A stretch of DNA of 64,000 nucleotides from DATAES01 sp963721305 (GTDB lineage Bacteria; Actinomycetota; Acidimicrobiia; Acidimicrobiales; JACDCH01): contig CAVRIR010000003.1 of the NCBI GenBank assembly GCA_963721305.1, forward strand, positions 992,001-1,056,000. The letters are read 5' to 3'. The notes below the pieces were generated by a model. That model did not search any database. It was not told the DNA's origin and worked only from the letters and a program-made list of their open reading frames with translations. Shown here piece by piece: positions 51,312 through 60,099 of the stretch (positions are counted from its first letter, which is position 1; every line of letters starts with the position of its first letter). Made by a program: the position numbers and the translations under genes.

Positions 51312-52880
51312 GTGAACGTCCCGCTCACGCCGCTCGACTTCCTGCAGCGAGCGCGCCGGCTGTTTCCCACGCGAGTCGGTGTCGTCGACGGGCCATTGCG
51401 CTTCACCTATGCCGACTTCGCGTCACGTTGCGACCGGCTCGCGTGGCTGTTGGCGCGCGACGTCGGGGTCCGCTCCGGCGATCGGGTTGCGTGGCTGTGC
51501 GGCAACACCCACGAGCTGCTCGAGGCGTACTACGGCGTGCTGCTCGCAGGTGGCGTGCTACTGCCGCTGAACATCCGGCTTGCTTCCGCGGAGACGCGGT
51601 TCGTGCTCGATGACAGCGGCGCGGTCGTGTTGTTTCGCCACACCGACCAATCCGATCCCGAGCACGGGGTACGACAGATCGTCCTCGGTGACGAGTACGA
51701 GCGCTTGCTCGCCGCGCAACCGTCCGAACCGTTCCCACTGCCGACCGTCGACGAGGACGCGCCGGCCGAGCTCTTCTACACGTCCGGTTCGACCGGGTCG
51801 CCCAAAGGTGCGCTCCTCTCGCACCGAGGGCTGTACCTGCACGCGGTGCACAACGCGCTCACCGGAGGGCTCGCCGGCGACGACACCGTGATCCACACGA
51901 TCCCGCTGTTCCACGTCAACGGTTGGGGAACGCCGCACTACGTGACCGGGCTCGGGGGCGTGCACGTGTTGCTGCCCCGTTTCGACGCGGGAGAGGTCCT
52001 CCGTCTCATCGAGACCGAACGCGTCACCCGCCTGTTCATCGTGCCGACGATGGCGCGCACGATCCTCGACCATCCGTCGTTGGCGGAGCGCGACGTGTCG
52101 TCGTTGCGTCAGGTCTCGGTCGGGGGCGCGCCGGCCGGGCCCGATCTGGTCGAGGAGATCGAGACGCGCCTCGGTTGCGAGTGCATCTGCGGCTACGGGA
52201 TGACGGAGTCGAGCCCGACCTTGACGCGCTCGCTCGACAAGCCCGGCGAGCCGAAGTCACTTCACCGGCGGACGACGACCGGCCTGCCGATCGTCGGCGT
52301 CGACGTCCGGGTCTTCGATGACGACGACAACGAGGTGCCGTGGGACGGCAAGACCGTCGGCGAGATCGGAGCCCGGTCCAACCACGTGATGATCGGGTAC
52401 TGGAACCGCCAGGACGAGACCTCGGAAGCTCTGCGCGGCGGTTGGTTGCGCACCGGCGATCTCGCCGTGGTGGATCCGGACGGCTACCTGACGATCGTCG
52501 ACCGGAAGAAGGACATCATCGTGTCCGGCGGCGAGAACATCGCATCGGTAGAGGTGGAGAAGGCGATCGCCGCGCATCCCGCCGTCGCCGAGGTCGCGGT
52601 GGTCGGCGTGCCGGACGAGCGATGGGGTGAGGTCCCCCGCGCCTTCGTCGCGTTGAAAGCAGGCGTCGCCGACCCCCCGACCGAGCGGGACATCATCGAA
52701 TGGGTCCGCGAGCGACTCGCCCACTTCAAGGCACCGAAGTCCGTGGTGTTCCTCGATGCGTTGCCCCAAGGAGGCACCGGCAAGATCCAGAAGACGGTCC
52801 TGCGCGAAGCGGTGTCGCAACCTCTCACGGCAACACCGCGTTGGGGTTCAGGATCCCGTTCGGATCGAGGGCGCGCTTGA
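51312..52880 (+). CDS. Acyl-CoA ligase (AMP-forming, AMP-binding domain)
   Basis: A 522-residue adenylate-forming ligase: LFYTSGSTGSPKGALLSHRG (P-loop), GYGMTESSPT, GWLRTGDLAVVDPDGYLTIVDRKKDIIVSGGENI (A7-A8), VVGVPDERWGEVPRAFV and the catalytic Lys in PQGGTGKIQKTVLRE (A10). It activates a carboxylate to acyl-CoA. The closest functional class is medium/long-chain fatty or aromatic acids; not resolved. The last ~20 residues after KIQKTVLREAVSQ are not conserved and run 56 nt into the convergent oxidoreductase gene. Confidence 0.9.
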   Translation: MNVPLTPLDFLQRARRLFPTRVGVVDGPLRFTYADFASRCDRLAWLLARDVGVRSGDRVAWLCGNTHELLEAYYGVLLAGGVLLPLNIRLASAETRFVLDDSGAVVLFRHTDQSDPEHGVRQIVLGDEYERLLAAQPSEPFPLPTVDEDAPAELFYTSGSTGSPKGALLSHRGLYLHAVHNALTGGLAGDDTVIHTIPLFHVNGWGTPHYVTGLGGVHVLLPRFDAGEVLRLIETERVTRLFIVPTMARTILDHPSLAERDVSSLRQVSVGGAPAGPDLVEEIETRLGCECICGYGMTESSPTLTRSLDKPGEPKSLHRRTTTGLPIVGVDVRVFDDDDNEVPWDGKTVGEIGARSNHVMIGYWNRQDETSEALRGGWLRTGDLAVVDPDGYLTIVDRKKDIIVSGGENIASVEVEKAIAAHPAVAEVAVVGVPDERWGEVPRAFVALKAGVADPPTERDIIEWVRERLAHFKAPKSVVFLDALPQGGTGKIQKTVLREAVSQPLTATPRWGSGSRSDRGRA

Positions 52881-54172
52881 TGGCGCGCATTGCGACCAGT
52901 TCCGCCTCGGTGCGGTTGAGTGACAACCACCGCTTCTTGGCGGTGCCGATGCCGTGCTCGGCCGAGATGCTGCCGCCCCGCTCGGCCACGAGCCGGAGCA
53001 CGGCATCGTCGATGCGCTCGTCCTCCGGGTCGACGCCGGTGACGTTCACATGGAGGTTGCCGTCGGCGGCATGGCCGAACAACCACACGTCGGCGTCCGG
53101 TGCGATCGCGTTCACCACCGGCGTGACGTCGTCGACGAACGATGCCAGCGCCGATGCCGGCAAGCGTCACGTCGAGCTTGTGCGGCGGACCGACGGCGTT
53201 GATCGCGGTCGTGTGCTCTTCGCGGTAGCGCCAGAGCGCGGCACGCGGCGCCGGCTCGACGGCGACAGCCGACGCCACGACTTCGATGTCGCCGAGCGCG
53301 CTACCGAGCGATGGTGACGGGTCCTCGTCGTCCGCGCACTCGACGAGCAGATACACCGCGGCAACGACGGGGGGCGGCGGCAACGCGAGCTGCTCGCGCA
53401 CCAGCGCGACCCCGGGAGCGAAGAAGAGCTCGGCCGCTTCCAACGACGGCACCCTCCGTCGCAGCAGCGCGCACGCGTCGAGCGCATCACCGACCGACGT
53501 GAAGCCGAGCAACGCGACCACGCGCTCGTCGCGTCGAGGTACGAGCGCCAGCCGCGCCGCGGTCACGATGGCCAGCGTGCCTTCGCTGCCACAGAGGAGC
53601 GACGGAAGGTGATAACCGGTGTTGTCCTTCAGCAGTCCGCCGAGGTGCGACACGACTGATCCGTCGGCGAGCACCGCCTCGACACCGACGACCTGCGCGC
53701 GCGTGTCGCCGTAGCGCAGTACGCGCACGCCACCGGCGTTGGTCGCGATGGATCCGCCGACCGTCGCCGTGTCGCGTGCCGCCCAGTCGACGCCGTAGTC
53801 CCATCCGGCCGTGCGAGCCGCCGCGTGTACGGACGAGATCGTCGCGCCCGCGCCAGCGGTGAGCTGCCCCGCGACCGCATCGACGGAGTCGGAGTCGATC
53901 GTGTCGAGTCGCCGCAGCGAGAGCACGACCTCACCGGCCAGCGGGACGCCGCCCGCCACCAAACCGGTGTTGCCGCCTTGCGGCACGACGGCCGCGCGGT
54001 GGCGCGCGCAGACGCGCACCACTTCCGCCACTTCGTCGGTGGTCCCGGGCCGCACGACCGCCGGTGTCACGCCGTGGAAGCGGCCGGTCCAGTCGACCGC
54101 GTAGCTCGCTGTCACTGACGGATCGGTCAACACGTGGGCGTCGCCCACGATCGACCGCAGCTCGTCGATCAT
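52825..54172 (-). CDS. FAD-linked oxidoreductase, GlcD/D-2-hydroxyacid dehydrogenase-like (one frameshift)
   Basis: Domain order is FAD_binding_4 (AAVVPQGGNTGLVAGGVPLAGEVVLSL, ATVGGSIATNAGGVRVLRYGDTRAQ, LCGSEGTLAIVT) and FAD_oxidase_C, whose end is in a second frame (ASFVDDVTPVVNAIAPDADVWLFGHAADGNLHVNVTG, SISAEHGIGTAKKRWL). The join, near 53163-53170, needs one surplus base skipped (KLDVTLPASALASF). Corrected length is 448 residues. D-lactate, D-2-hydroxyglutarate or glycolate are possible substrates. ATG 54172 overlaps the NudC stop by 4 nt. Confidence 0.87.
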
Positions 54173-54963
54173 CCTTCGGTGCGGCGAGTGATCCAGTCGT
54201 CGATCAACCGGCGGGCGATGCTCATGCCCGGCGGGATCTGGGGCAGATCTGTCGCCTGGTACCACTGCGCGTCGACGATCTCGCTCTCCTGGAGCACCAG
54301 CTCGCCACCCGCGTAGCGCGCGTTGAAGCCGAGCATCAGCGAGTGCGGGAACGGCCACGGTTGGCTCGTGTGGTAGCGCACGTCGTCGATCTCGATGCCG
54401 ACCTCCTCGAAGACCTCGCGGTGGACGGCTTCTTCGAGCGTTTCGCCGGGCTCGACGAACCCCGCGAGGCAGCTGTACAGCGGAATCGGGAAGGCGCGTC
54501 CACGCGCAAGCAAGGCCCGCCCATCTTCGCGTTCGATGAGGACGATGATCGCCGGTGCGAGGCGAGGGAACGCTAGGAGGCCGCACGCAGGGCACCGGCG
54601 CGCCCGTTCACCCGCAGCCGGTTCCGTCGGCGCGGCGCAGCGACCGCAGAACCGGTGGGTCCGTTCCCATTCGACGAGTTGCACGGCGCGGCCGGCGATC
54701 GTCCACATCGCTTCCTCGACCTGTCCCCACAGGCCCATCAGCGGCACCGCGCCCTCGTGGTCGTCGGACTCCACGGCGACGGCGAAGCAGGGACGGCCGT
54801 CGAGGGTGCCGAGGCAGATCGCGGTGTCGAGGTCGGGCTCGCCGCGGGAGGGATGGATGTCGGCGACCGACGCGACCGACACCGTGCCGAAGCCGACCGT
54901 GAACACGATCGCGTCGGCATCATCGGTCGGCAGTTCGAGAGCCGGGACGAAACGAGCAGCCAT
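54169..54963 (-). CDS. nudC: NAD(+) diphosphatase (NUDIX hydrolase, NudC-like)
   Basis: A 264-residue hydrolase. The N-terminal domain is variable; a zinc ribbon (FCGRC ... CPAC) is in the middle, then the NUDIX box GFVEPGETLEEAVHREVFEEVGIEI and the NudC-specific SQPWPFPHSLM motif. It cleaves NAD(H) to AMP and NMN, and in some bacteria decaps NAD-RNA. Typical length. Its ATG at 54963 diverges from the GGT gene at 54991. Confidence 0.93.
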   Translation of the reverse strand: MAARFVPALELPTDDADAIVFTVGFGTVSVASVADIHPSRGEPDLDTAICLGTLDGRPCFAVAVESDDHEGAVPLMGLWGQVEEAMWTIAGRAVQLVEWERTHRFCGRCAAPTEPAAGERARRCPACGLLAFPRLAPAIIVLIEREDGRALLARGRAFPIPLYSCLAGFVEPGETLEEAVHREVFEEVGIEIDDVRYHTSQPWPFPHSLMLGFNARYAGGELVLQESEIVDAQWYQATDLPQIPPGMSIARRLIDDWITRRTEG

Positions 54964-54990
54964 GGCGGACCGACAGTAACTTCGCCGCAG

Positions 54991-56559
54991 ATGCAGTCCG
55001 TCACCCGCCACGCACCGCACGGCATGGTTGCGTCGGTCGACCAGCTCGCGTCGTCCGCCGGCGTATCGATGCTCTATCGAGCCGGCAGCGCGGCCGACGC
55101 CGCTATCGCCGCGAGTGCCGTCGTCGCCGTGACGTGCCCGCACCTGTGCGGGATGGGCGGCGATCTGTTCGCGCTCGTGCACGACGGCAGCGGGCCGCCG
55201 GCCGCACTCAACGCGTCCGGGCGGGGCGGAAGTGGTGCAGATCCCGACCGGCTGCGACTCGACGGCTTCAGGTCCATGCCGTTCACCGGCGACATCCGTT
55301 CGGTGCCAGTGCCCGGTTGCGTCGACGGCTGGCTCGCGCTGCACGACCGGTACGGGCGGCTGCCACTCGCGACCGTGCTCGAGCCGGCGATCGGCTACGC
55401 CGCGAGCGGCTTCCCTGCGTCGCCGTTGCTCGCGGCGGCGCTCACGCTGCTGCACGGTGTCGCCGGCGCTGACGACCTCATCAGTGCCACGCGCGTGCAT
55501 CACGGCGATCGCGTTCGCCGTCCCGGTGTCGCGCTCGCTCTCGAAGCCGTGGTCGCGCACGGTCGCGCCGGCTTCTACGAAGGTCCGTTCGGGGAAGGTC
55601 TCCTCGAGCTCGGCGACGGCGAGTACAGCGAGGCCGACCTCGCCGAACCGATGGCCGATTGGGTCGAACCGCTGTGCGTCCGCGCCTGGGACCACGACAT
55701 CTGGACGATCCCGCCGAACTCACAGGGCTACCTCACACTGCTCGGCGCGGCCATCGCGGAAGGACTCGATGTCGGCGATCCGTCCGACGCGGCGTGGGCG
55801 CACCTGCTGATCGAGTCGGCGCGTGCCGCGGCTCACGACCGGCCCGCGGTGCTTCACGAAGGCGCGGACGTGTCCGGCTTGCTGGATCGCGAGGCCGTGG
55901 CGCGGCGCCGCGCCCTCGTGGATCCGGCGCACCGCAGCACGCTCCGGGCGCCCGCAGGCGCGGGAGACACGATGTATCTGTGCGCGGTCGACCGTGACCG
56001 GATGGGCGTGTCGCTCATCCAGTCGAACGCGTCGGGTTTCGGCTCCATGATCTTCGAGCCGTCCACCGGCATCGGCTTGCACAACCGCGGCATCGGTTTC
56101 TCGCTCGAAGCCGGGCATCCCGCGGAGTACGGCCCGCGCCGCCGCCCGCCTCACACCCTCGCCCCTGCCGTGGTCACCCGCCCCGACGGCGATCTTCGGG
56201 CCGTGATCGGGACCATGGGTGGTGACACGCAACCGCAGATCCTGTTGCAGCTCCTGACCCGCCTGCTCCTGAACGGCAAGTCGGCGGGCTCGAGCATCGG
56301 CGCGCCGCGATGGGCGCTGCGCCAGCCGGACTCGTCGGGGTTCGACACATGGAGGGACGCCGACCGGACCGTCGTCACCATCGAGCTCGAAGCGGAGGAC
56401 GACTGGGCGGAAGGGCTGCGCGACCGCGGACATACCGTCGAGGTGGCCGACGGCATCACCGGCACGTTCGGCCACGCGCAGGTCGTCGAGGTGACCGACA
56501 CCGGTCTCGCGGGCGCGGCCGATCCTCGCTCGCTCGCGGGCGACGCCGTCGGCTACTGA
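54991..56559 (+). CDS. Gamma-glutamyltransferase-family protein
   Basis: A 522-residue Ntn hydrolase. The GGT N-terminus has MVASVDQLASSAGVSMLYRAGSAADAAIAASAVVAVTCPHLCGMGGDLFALVHD; maturation and nucleophile Thr appear as T327 in AGDTMYLCAVDRD, followed by LIQSNASGFGSM and GIGLHNRGIGFSLE. RPPHTLAPAVV and GTMGGDTQPQILLQLLTRLL complete the small subunit. It cleaves gamma-glutamyl compounds such as glutathione. There is no signal peptide, so it may act in the cytoplasm and on cephalosporin-acylase-like or other substrates. Repeat copy 6 follows the stop. Confidence 0.9.
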   Translation: MQSVTRHAPHGMVASVDQLASSAGVSMLYRAGSAADAAIAASAVVAVTCPHLCGMGGDLFALVHDGSGPPAALNASGRGGSGADPDRLRLDGFRSMPFTGDIRSVPVPGCVDGWLALHDRYGRLPLATVLEPAIGYAASGFPASPLLAAALTLLHGVAGADDLISATRVHHGDRVRRPGVALALEAVVAHGRAGFYEGPFGEGLLELGDGEYSEADLAEPMADWVEPLCVRAWDHDIWTIPPNSQGYLTLLGAAIAEGLDVGDPSDAAWAHLLIESARAAAHDRPAVLHEGADVSGLLDREAVARRRALVDPAHRSTLRAPAGAGDTMYLCAVDRDRMGVSLIQSNASGFGSMIFEPSTGIGLHNRGIGFSLEAGHPAEYGPRRRPPHTLAPAVVTRPDGDLRAVIGTMGGDTQPQILLQLLTRLLLNGKSAGSSIGAPRWALRQPDSSGFDTWRDADRTVVTIELEAEDDWAEGLRDRGHTVEVADGITGTFGHAQVVEVTDTGLAGAADPRSLAGDAVGY

Positions 56560-56573
56560 CACGCGCACGAAAC

Positions 56574-56650
56574 ACGCCCACGAACTCCGGGGAACGCCCA
56601 CGAACTCCGGGGAGAAACGGGCGCTATAGCGCCCGTTTCCATCCAACATT
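56574..56650. repeat. Intergenic hairpin repeat copy 6 with a tandem truncated arm
   Basis: Two tandem copies of a 20-mer (ACGCCCACGAACTCCGGGGA at 56574-56593 and 56594-56613). The second leads into the complete hairpin GAAACGGGCGC (56614-56624), loop TATA, GCGCCCGTTTC (56629-56639) and arm CATCCAACATTCG. It sits between the convergent GGT and enoyl-CoA hydratase genes. The extra half unit shows that the 5' arm can duplicate on its own. Confidence 0.92.
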
Positions 56651-56657
56651 CGCGTCG

Positions 56658-57467
56658 TCAGTCGACGTCCTGGAAGACGGGGTCGCGCTTTTCGAAGTAG
56701 GCGGTGATCGCCTCGAGGTTGTTGGGGCCGCCGATGAGCGAACCCATGGTGCGTTCCTCGGCCTTGAAGTGATCGGCGAGCGATGCCTGGCCCGACATGT
56801 TCAGCAGCGCCTTCACGCCGCGGACGGCGTGTGGGCTCTTCGACGCGATGTCACGGGCGAGGTCGAGCGCGGCCGCACGCGGGTCGTCCGCCAGGTGTGT
56901 CGCGAGCCCGATCTCGACCGCCTCTTGCCCGTTCACCATCCGGCCCGTGAACGCGAGCTCCTTCGCCACGTCGAGCCCGACGAGCCGCGGGAGCATCTGC
57001 GTGCCCGTCATGTCCGGCACCAGGCCCCAGCGGATCTCGAGGACGGACATCTTGGCGTCGGGTGCGATGAAGCGGATGTCCGCCGCCAGAGCGATCTGGA
57101 AGCCCGCACCGAGCGCCGGCCCGTGGATGGCGGCGATCACCGGCGCGGGCATCTCGCTCCACACGTAGGCGGCCTGCTGGCCGACGTTCGTGATGCGATC
57201 GGAATCACGCCGCGGCGCGTCGCCCAGGCCGGCGCCGAAGCCGCCGCTGCCCATGGCCTGGAAGCTCTCGAAGTCGAGACCGGCGCAGAATCCGCGGCCC
57301 TCTCCCGACAGCACGACGACCCGTACGGACCGGTCGACCTTCAGGCTCTCCCCGGCTTCGACGAGACCACTGAACATGGCCCCGTCCACCGCATTCAGCT
57401 TGTCGGGACGGTTCAGCCGCACGTCGGCGACTCCTCCGTCGATGGCGATGCTCACACGGTCGGACAT
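56658..57467 (-). CDS. Enoyl-CoA hydratase/isomerase family protein
   Basis: A 269-residue crotonase-fold enzyme: VADVRLNRPDKLNAVDGAMFSGL, GEGRGFCAGLDFESF (oxyanion hole), MPAPVIAAIHGPALGAGFQIALAADIRFIAPDAKMSVLEIRWGLVPDMTGTQMLPRL. Glu and Asp at VLEIRWG and PD positions would serve catalysis. It acts on acyl-CoA in beta-oxidation or a side pathway. The ATG at 57467 was chosen rather than the open frame start at 57506. Confidence 0.92.
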   Translation of the reverse strand: MSDRVSIAIDGGVADVRLNRPDKLNAVDGAMFSGLVEAGESLKVDRSVRVVVLSGEGRGFCAGLDFESFQAMGSGGFGAGLGDAPRRDSDRITNVGQQAAYVWSEMPAPVIAAIHGPALGAGFQIALAADIRFIAPDAKMSVLEIRWGLVPDMTGTQMLPRLVGLDVAKELAFTGRMVNGQEAVEIGLATHLADDPRAAALDLARDIASKSPHAVRGVKALLNMSGQASLADHFKAEERTMGSLIGGPNNLEAITAYFEKRDPVFQDVD

Positions 57468-57570
57468 TCGCCCATGCTCCTCCTCAGGCCGGTAGAGCCG
57501 CAACACTGGTTCGGTCAGTACCCCTCGTCGCGCCCACTCCGCCGGCCGCTGCCTCGCCGCGCTCGCACTC

Positions 57571-58723
57571 GTGCTGTTCGCCGCGCTCGCACACGTGTCC
57601 GGCGCTGCCGCCGCACCCAGCCAGGTCTCACCTGGCCTCGACGGCGTGCCGGTCGACAGCCTCGAGTACCGCGCCGCGCAGACCCGCTACGACAGCGCCT
57701 CGGCCGCGCTCGCCGGCGCGCAGGCGATCGTGTCGGGCAGCGCGGCACAGCTCCAGAAGCTGCAGACACAGGACGACCAGCTCACGAGCGAGCTCGCGAC
57801 GCAGACCGCACAGAAGAAGCAGGCGGCGGTCGACCTCGCCTCGGCTCGCGCCAGCCTGCGAGCCATCGCGGTCTCGATCTATGTGAACGGCTCGCCGGAC
57901 GACTCCGCCGACGAGGACCTCGAGATCGCGACACAGCACCTCGCGCAACGGGGGCTGACTTCGGTCGTGAGCATCGACCAGTCGGACCGAGCGGTGGCGG
58001 CGGCCGCGACAGTCGACCGCCTGACGCACGCGATGACCGACGCGCTCTCGCAGCGCACGACGGTTCGTCAGTCGATCATCGAAGCGCAGCAATCGCGCCA
58101 ACAAGCCGCGGCCGACGTCGCCCGCTACACGCAAGCGGTGTCGGACGCGCAAACGGATGTCGCAGTGGCGCGCGCCACTGCCACGGTGGTCGGCGCAGAC
58201 TTCCAACTCGTGGCCTTCGACGCCTACCTGCGCGCGGCCGCGTCGATGGCGCAGACCGATCCGTCGTGCGACATCCCCTGGTGGGCTCTGGCCGGCATCA
58301 CGAGGGTCGAGAGCCGGCACGGCCAGTTCGGTGGCTCGACGTTGCTGGCCAACGGCGACACGAGCCAACCGATCATCGGCATCCCGCTCGACGGCGAGAA
58401 CAACACGGCCGTGATCCCGGACACCGACGGCGGAGCGCTCGACGGCGATCCTGTCTACGACCACGCGGTCGGCCCGATGCAGTTCATCCCATCCACGTGG
58501 CGCCGGTGGGAGCGCGACGGCAACGGCGACGGCGTTGCCGATCCGAACAACGTCTACGACGCTGCGGCCACGGCGGCGCACTACCTCTGCGCGTCTGGCC
58601 CGATGCAGACCGACGACGACATGACGCCGCGGGTTCCTCAGCTACAACCACTCGGACGCGTATGCCGCCACCGTCCTCGGATTCGCCCACCGCTACGCCG
58701 CGTTGTCCCTGCCGTCCACGTAG
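57571..58723 (+). CDS. Secreted lytic transglycosylase (SLT_2/MltB-like) with coiled coil (one frameshift)
   Basis: After a signal peptide (FAALAHVSGAAAAPS) comes a long coiled coil, about residues 40-220 (many Ala/Gln heptads). The lytic transglycosylase domain follows: WWALAGITRVESRHGQFGG with the catalytic Glu, then VYDHAVGPMQFIPSTWRRWERDGNGDGVADPNNVYDAAATAAHYLCASG. Near 58632 one surplus base shifts the frame; the tail then reads RGFLSYNHSDAYAATVLGFAHRYA and stops at 58723. The start is unclear: GTG 57571 is the only canonical codon, but in-frame signal-peptide-like residues continue upstream. It cleaves peptidoglycan in the periplasm/wall. Confidence 0.85.
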
Positions 58724-58733
58724 CGTGCGGCAG

Positions 58734-59390
58734 GTGAGCCGCTCCTCCATCTCCATCACGCCAGAGCTGCACGACTACGTCCTTGCGCACAGCGCGCCGC
58801 CCGACGACGTGCAGCGATCGCTCATCGACGAGACGTCGAAGCTCGGTCCCGTCTCCGGCATGCAGATCGGACCGGAGCAGGGGATGTTCATGACGATGCT
58901 CACGCGGCTGCTCGCCGTCACCTCTGCCGTCGAGGTGGGCACGTTCACGGGCTACTCGTCACTGTGCATCGCCCGCGGACTCGCGCCGGGCGGACGGTTG
59001 ATCTGTTGCGACGTGAGCGACGAGTGGACATCGATCGGGCGCCGCCACTGGGAGCAGGATGGCGTGACGGATCGCATCGATCTGCGCATCGGGCCGGCGA
59101 TCGACACGTTGAAGGCTCTCCCCGCCGACCTCACCATCGACCTCGCGTTCATCGACGCGAACAAGTCGGGCTACCTCGCCTACTACGAGGAGATCGTGAA
59201 GCGCGTGCGCCCGAACGGCGTCGTGCTCGTCGACAACGTGCTGTGGTCAGGGCGCGTGCTCGACCCGGATGACACGTCCGACGACACCGCGGCGATCCGT
59301 GCCTTCAACGACCACGTCGTAGGCGACGGCCGCGTCGAGGTGGTCATGCTGCCGATCGGCGACGGCCTGACGCTCGCGCGGAAGAAGTAA
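58734..59390 (+). CDS. SAM-dependent O-methyltransferase (CCoAOMT-type)
   Basis: A 218-residue class I methyltransferase: MQIGPEQGMFMTMLTRLLAVTSAVEVGTFTGYSSLCIARGLAPGGRLICCDVSDEW (SAM site, GTFTGYS), LTIDLAFIDANKSGYLAYYEEIVKRVRPNGVVLVDNVLWSG (metal-binding DAN...DN). It is Mg-dependent and methylates a catechol-type hydroxyl. Starts: GTG 58734 used; GTG 58725 adds three residues. It lies 10 nt after the transglycosylase gene on the same strand. Confidence 0.92.
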   Translation: MSRSSISITPELHDYVLAHSAPPDDVQRSLIDETSKLGPVSGMQIGPEQGMFMTMLTRLLAVTSAVEVGTFTGYSSLCIARGLAPGGRLICCDVSDEWTSIGRRHWEQDGVTDRIDLRIGPAIDTLKALPADLTIDLAFIDANKSGYLAYYEEIVKRVRPNGVVLVDNVLWSGRVLDPDDTSDDTAAIRAFNDHVVGDGRVEVVMLPIGDGLTLARKK

Positions 59391-59481
59391 CCATCCACCA
59401 CCTCTCACCGCCCGAGCGGTAGGTCGTTGAGATCGTTCGTTCGCGGTTCGAGGGCAGGCGCGACGCCGACGAGGTGAGAAC

Positions 59482-59859
59482 GTGGAACCAGACCAGTTCA
59501 CGGATCGACTGAACGGCCTCAGTGCCGACGCCATCGAGGCCGTGGCGAACAGCCTCCGCCACGAGATGGATTCGGTCGACGGCGAGGTGTCGTGGTGGCG
59601 GGCGACGATCTCGATCAATGCGACCCTGAAGCGTCATCACCGTTCCCGGGAAGCCGGCCTCGCCGCGCACCGGGCATCCGTCGCCGTGCTCGACGCCGCC
59701 GACCGCTCCGCCGTGCCAGTCAGCCGCGAGGACACGACCCTGGTGGCACGCGCCGCGTCGGAGGTGGCTCGGGCCCTCATCGCGGACCGAGATGCGCCGC
59801 TCCCTCACACCGCGACCGACATCGTCCTCGCCCCCTGGCACCCCCTCGCCGCCGCCTGA
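59482..59859 (+). CDS. Hypothetical protein, helical, actinobacterial type
   Basis: A 125-residue soluble protein, mostly helical: FTDRLNGLSADAIEAVANSLRHEMDSVDGEVSWWRATISINATLKRHHRSREAGLAAHRASVAVLDAADRS. The W-W-R-A and H-H-R patterns could line a small bundle, but no family is recognised. The GTG at 59482 follows 90 nt of intergenic DNA. It is the last gene before the ABC importer promoter. Confidence 0.6.
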   Translation: MEPDQFTDRLNGLSADAIEAVANSLRHEMDSVDGEVSWWRATISINATLKRHHRSREAGLAAHRASVAVLDAADRSAVPVSREDTTLVARAASEVARALIADRDAPLPHTATDIVLAPWHPLAAA

Positions 59860-59956
59860 GCGACGTCTGCCGGTGAGCAAACCTTTCCCCCGGCGCGTCG
59901 CACATTTCATTTGTTACGAATCACGGTCCTTCGCCCGCCGATTCGGATGGGTGCTG

Positions 59957-59985
59957 TTGACACCGTGACACTCCCGATTTAGGTT
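59957..59985 (+). promoter_or_regulatory. Sigma70-type promoter of the ABC importer operon
   Basis: -35 TTGACA (59957-59962), 17-nt spacer, -10 TAGGTT (59980-59985). Transcription would start near 59992, giving an untranslated leader of about 110 nt before the GTG at 60100. It is a near-consensus housekeeping promoter, and the only strong one I noticed in the window. Confidence 0.7.
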
Positions 59986-60099
59986 CCCGAGCGACGGGCG
60001 TGTGCCGGTCGTCACAACTTAGGTGGGGCGGTGGTGAGGGCCAGGCAGGACCAGGAGCCTCGCAGCCGCCCCCGAGGCATCAACAAACCGGGGGGTATT

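Noticed and set aside
56310..58733. Upstream part of a 1026-codon plus-strand open frame
   Set aside because: Only the last 218 codons (O-methyltransferase) are real. The rest crosses the GGT end, the repeat, the enoyl-CoA hydratase gene and the transglycosylase gene in the wrong frame.
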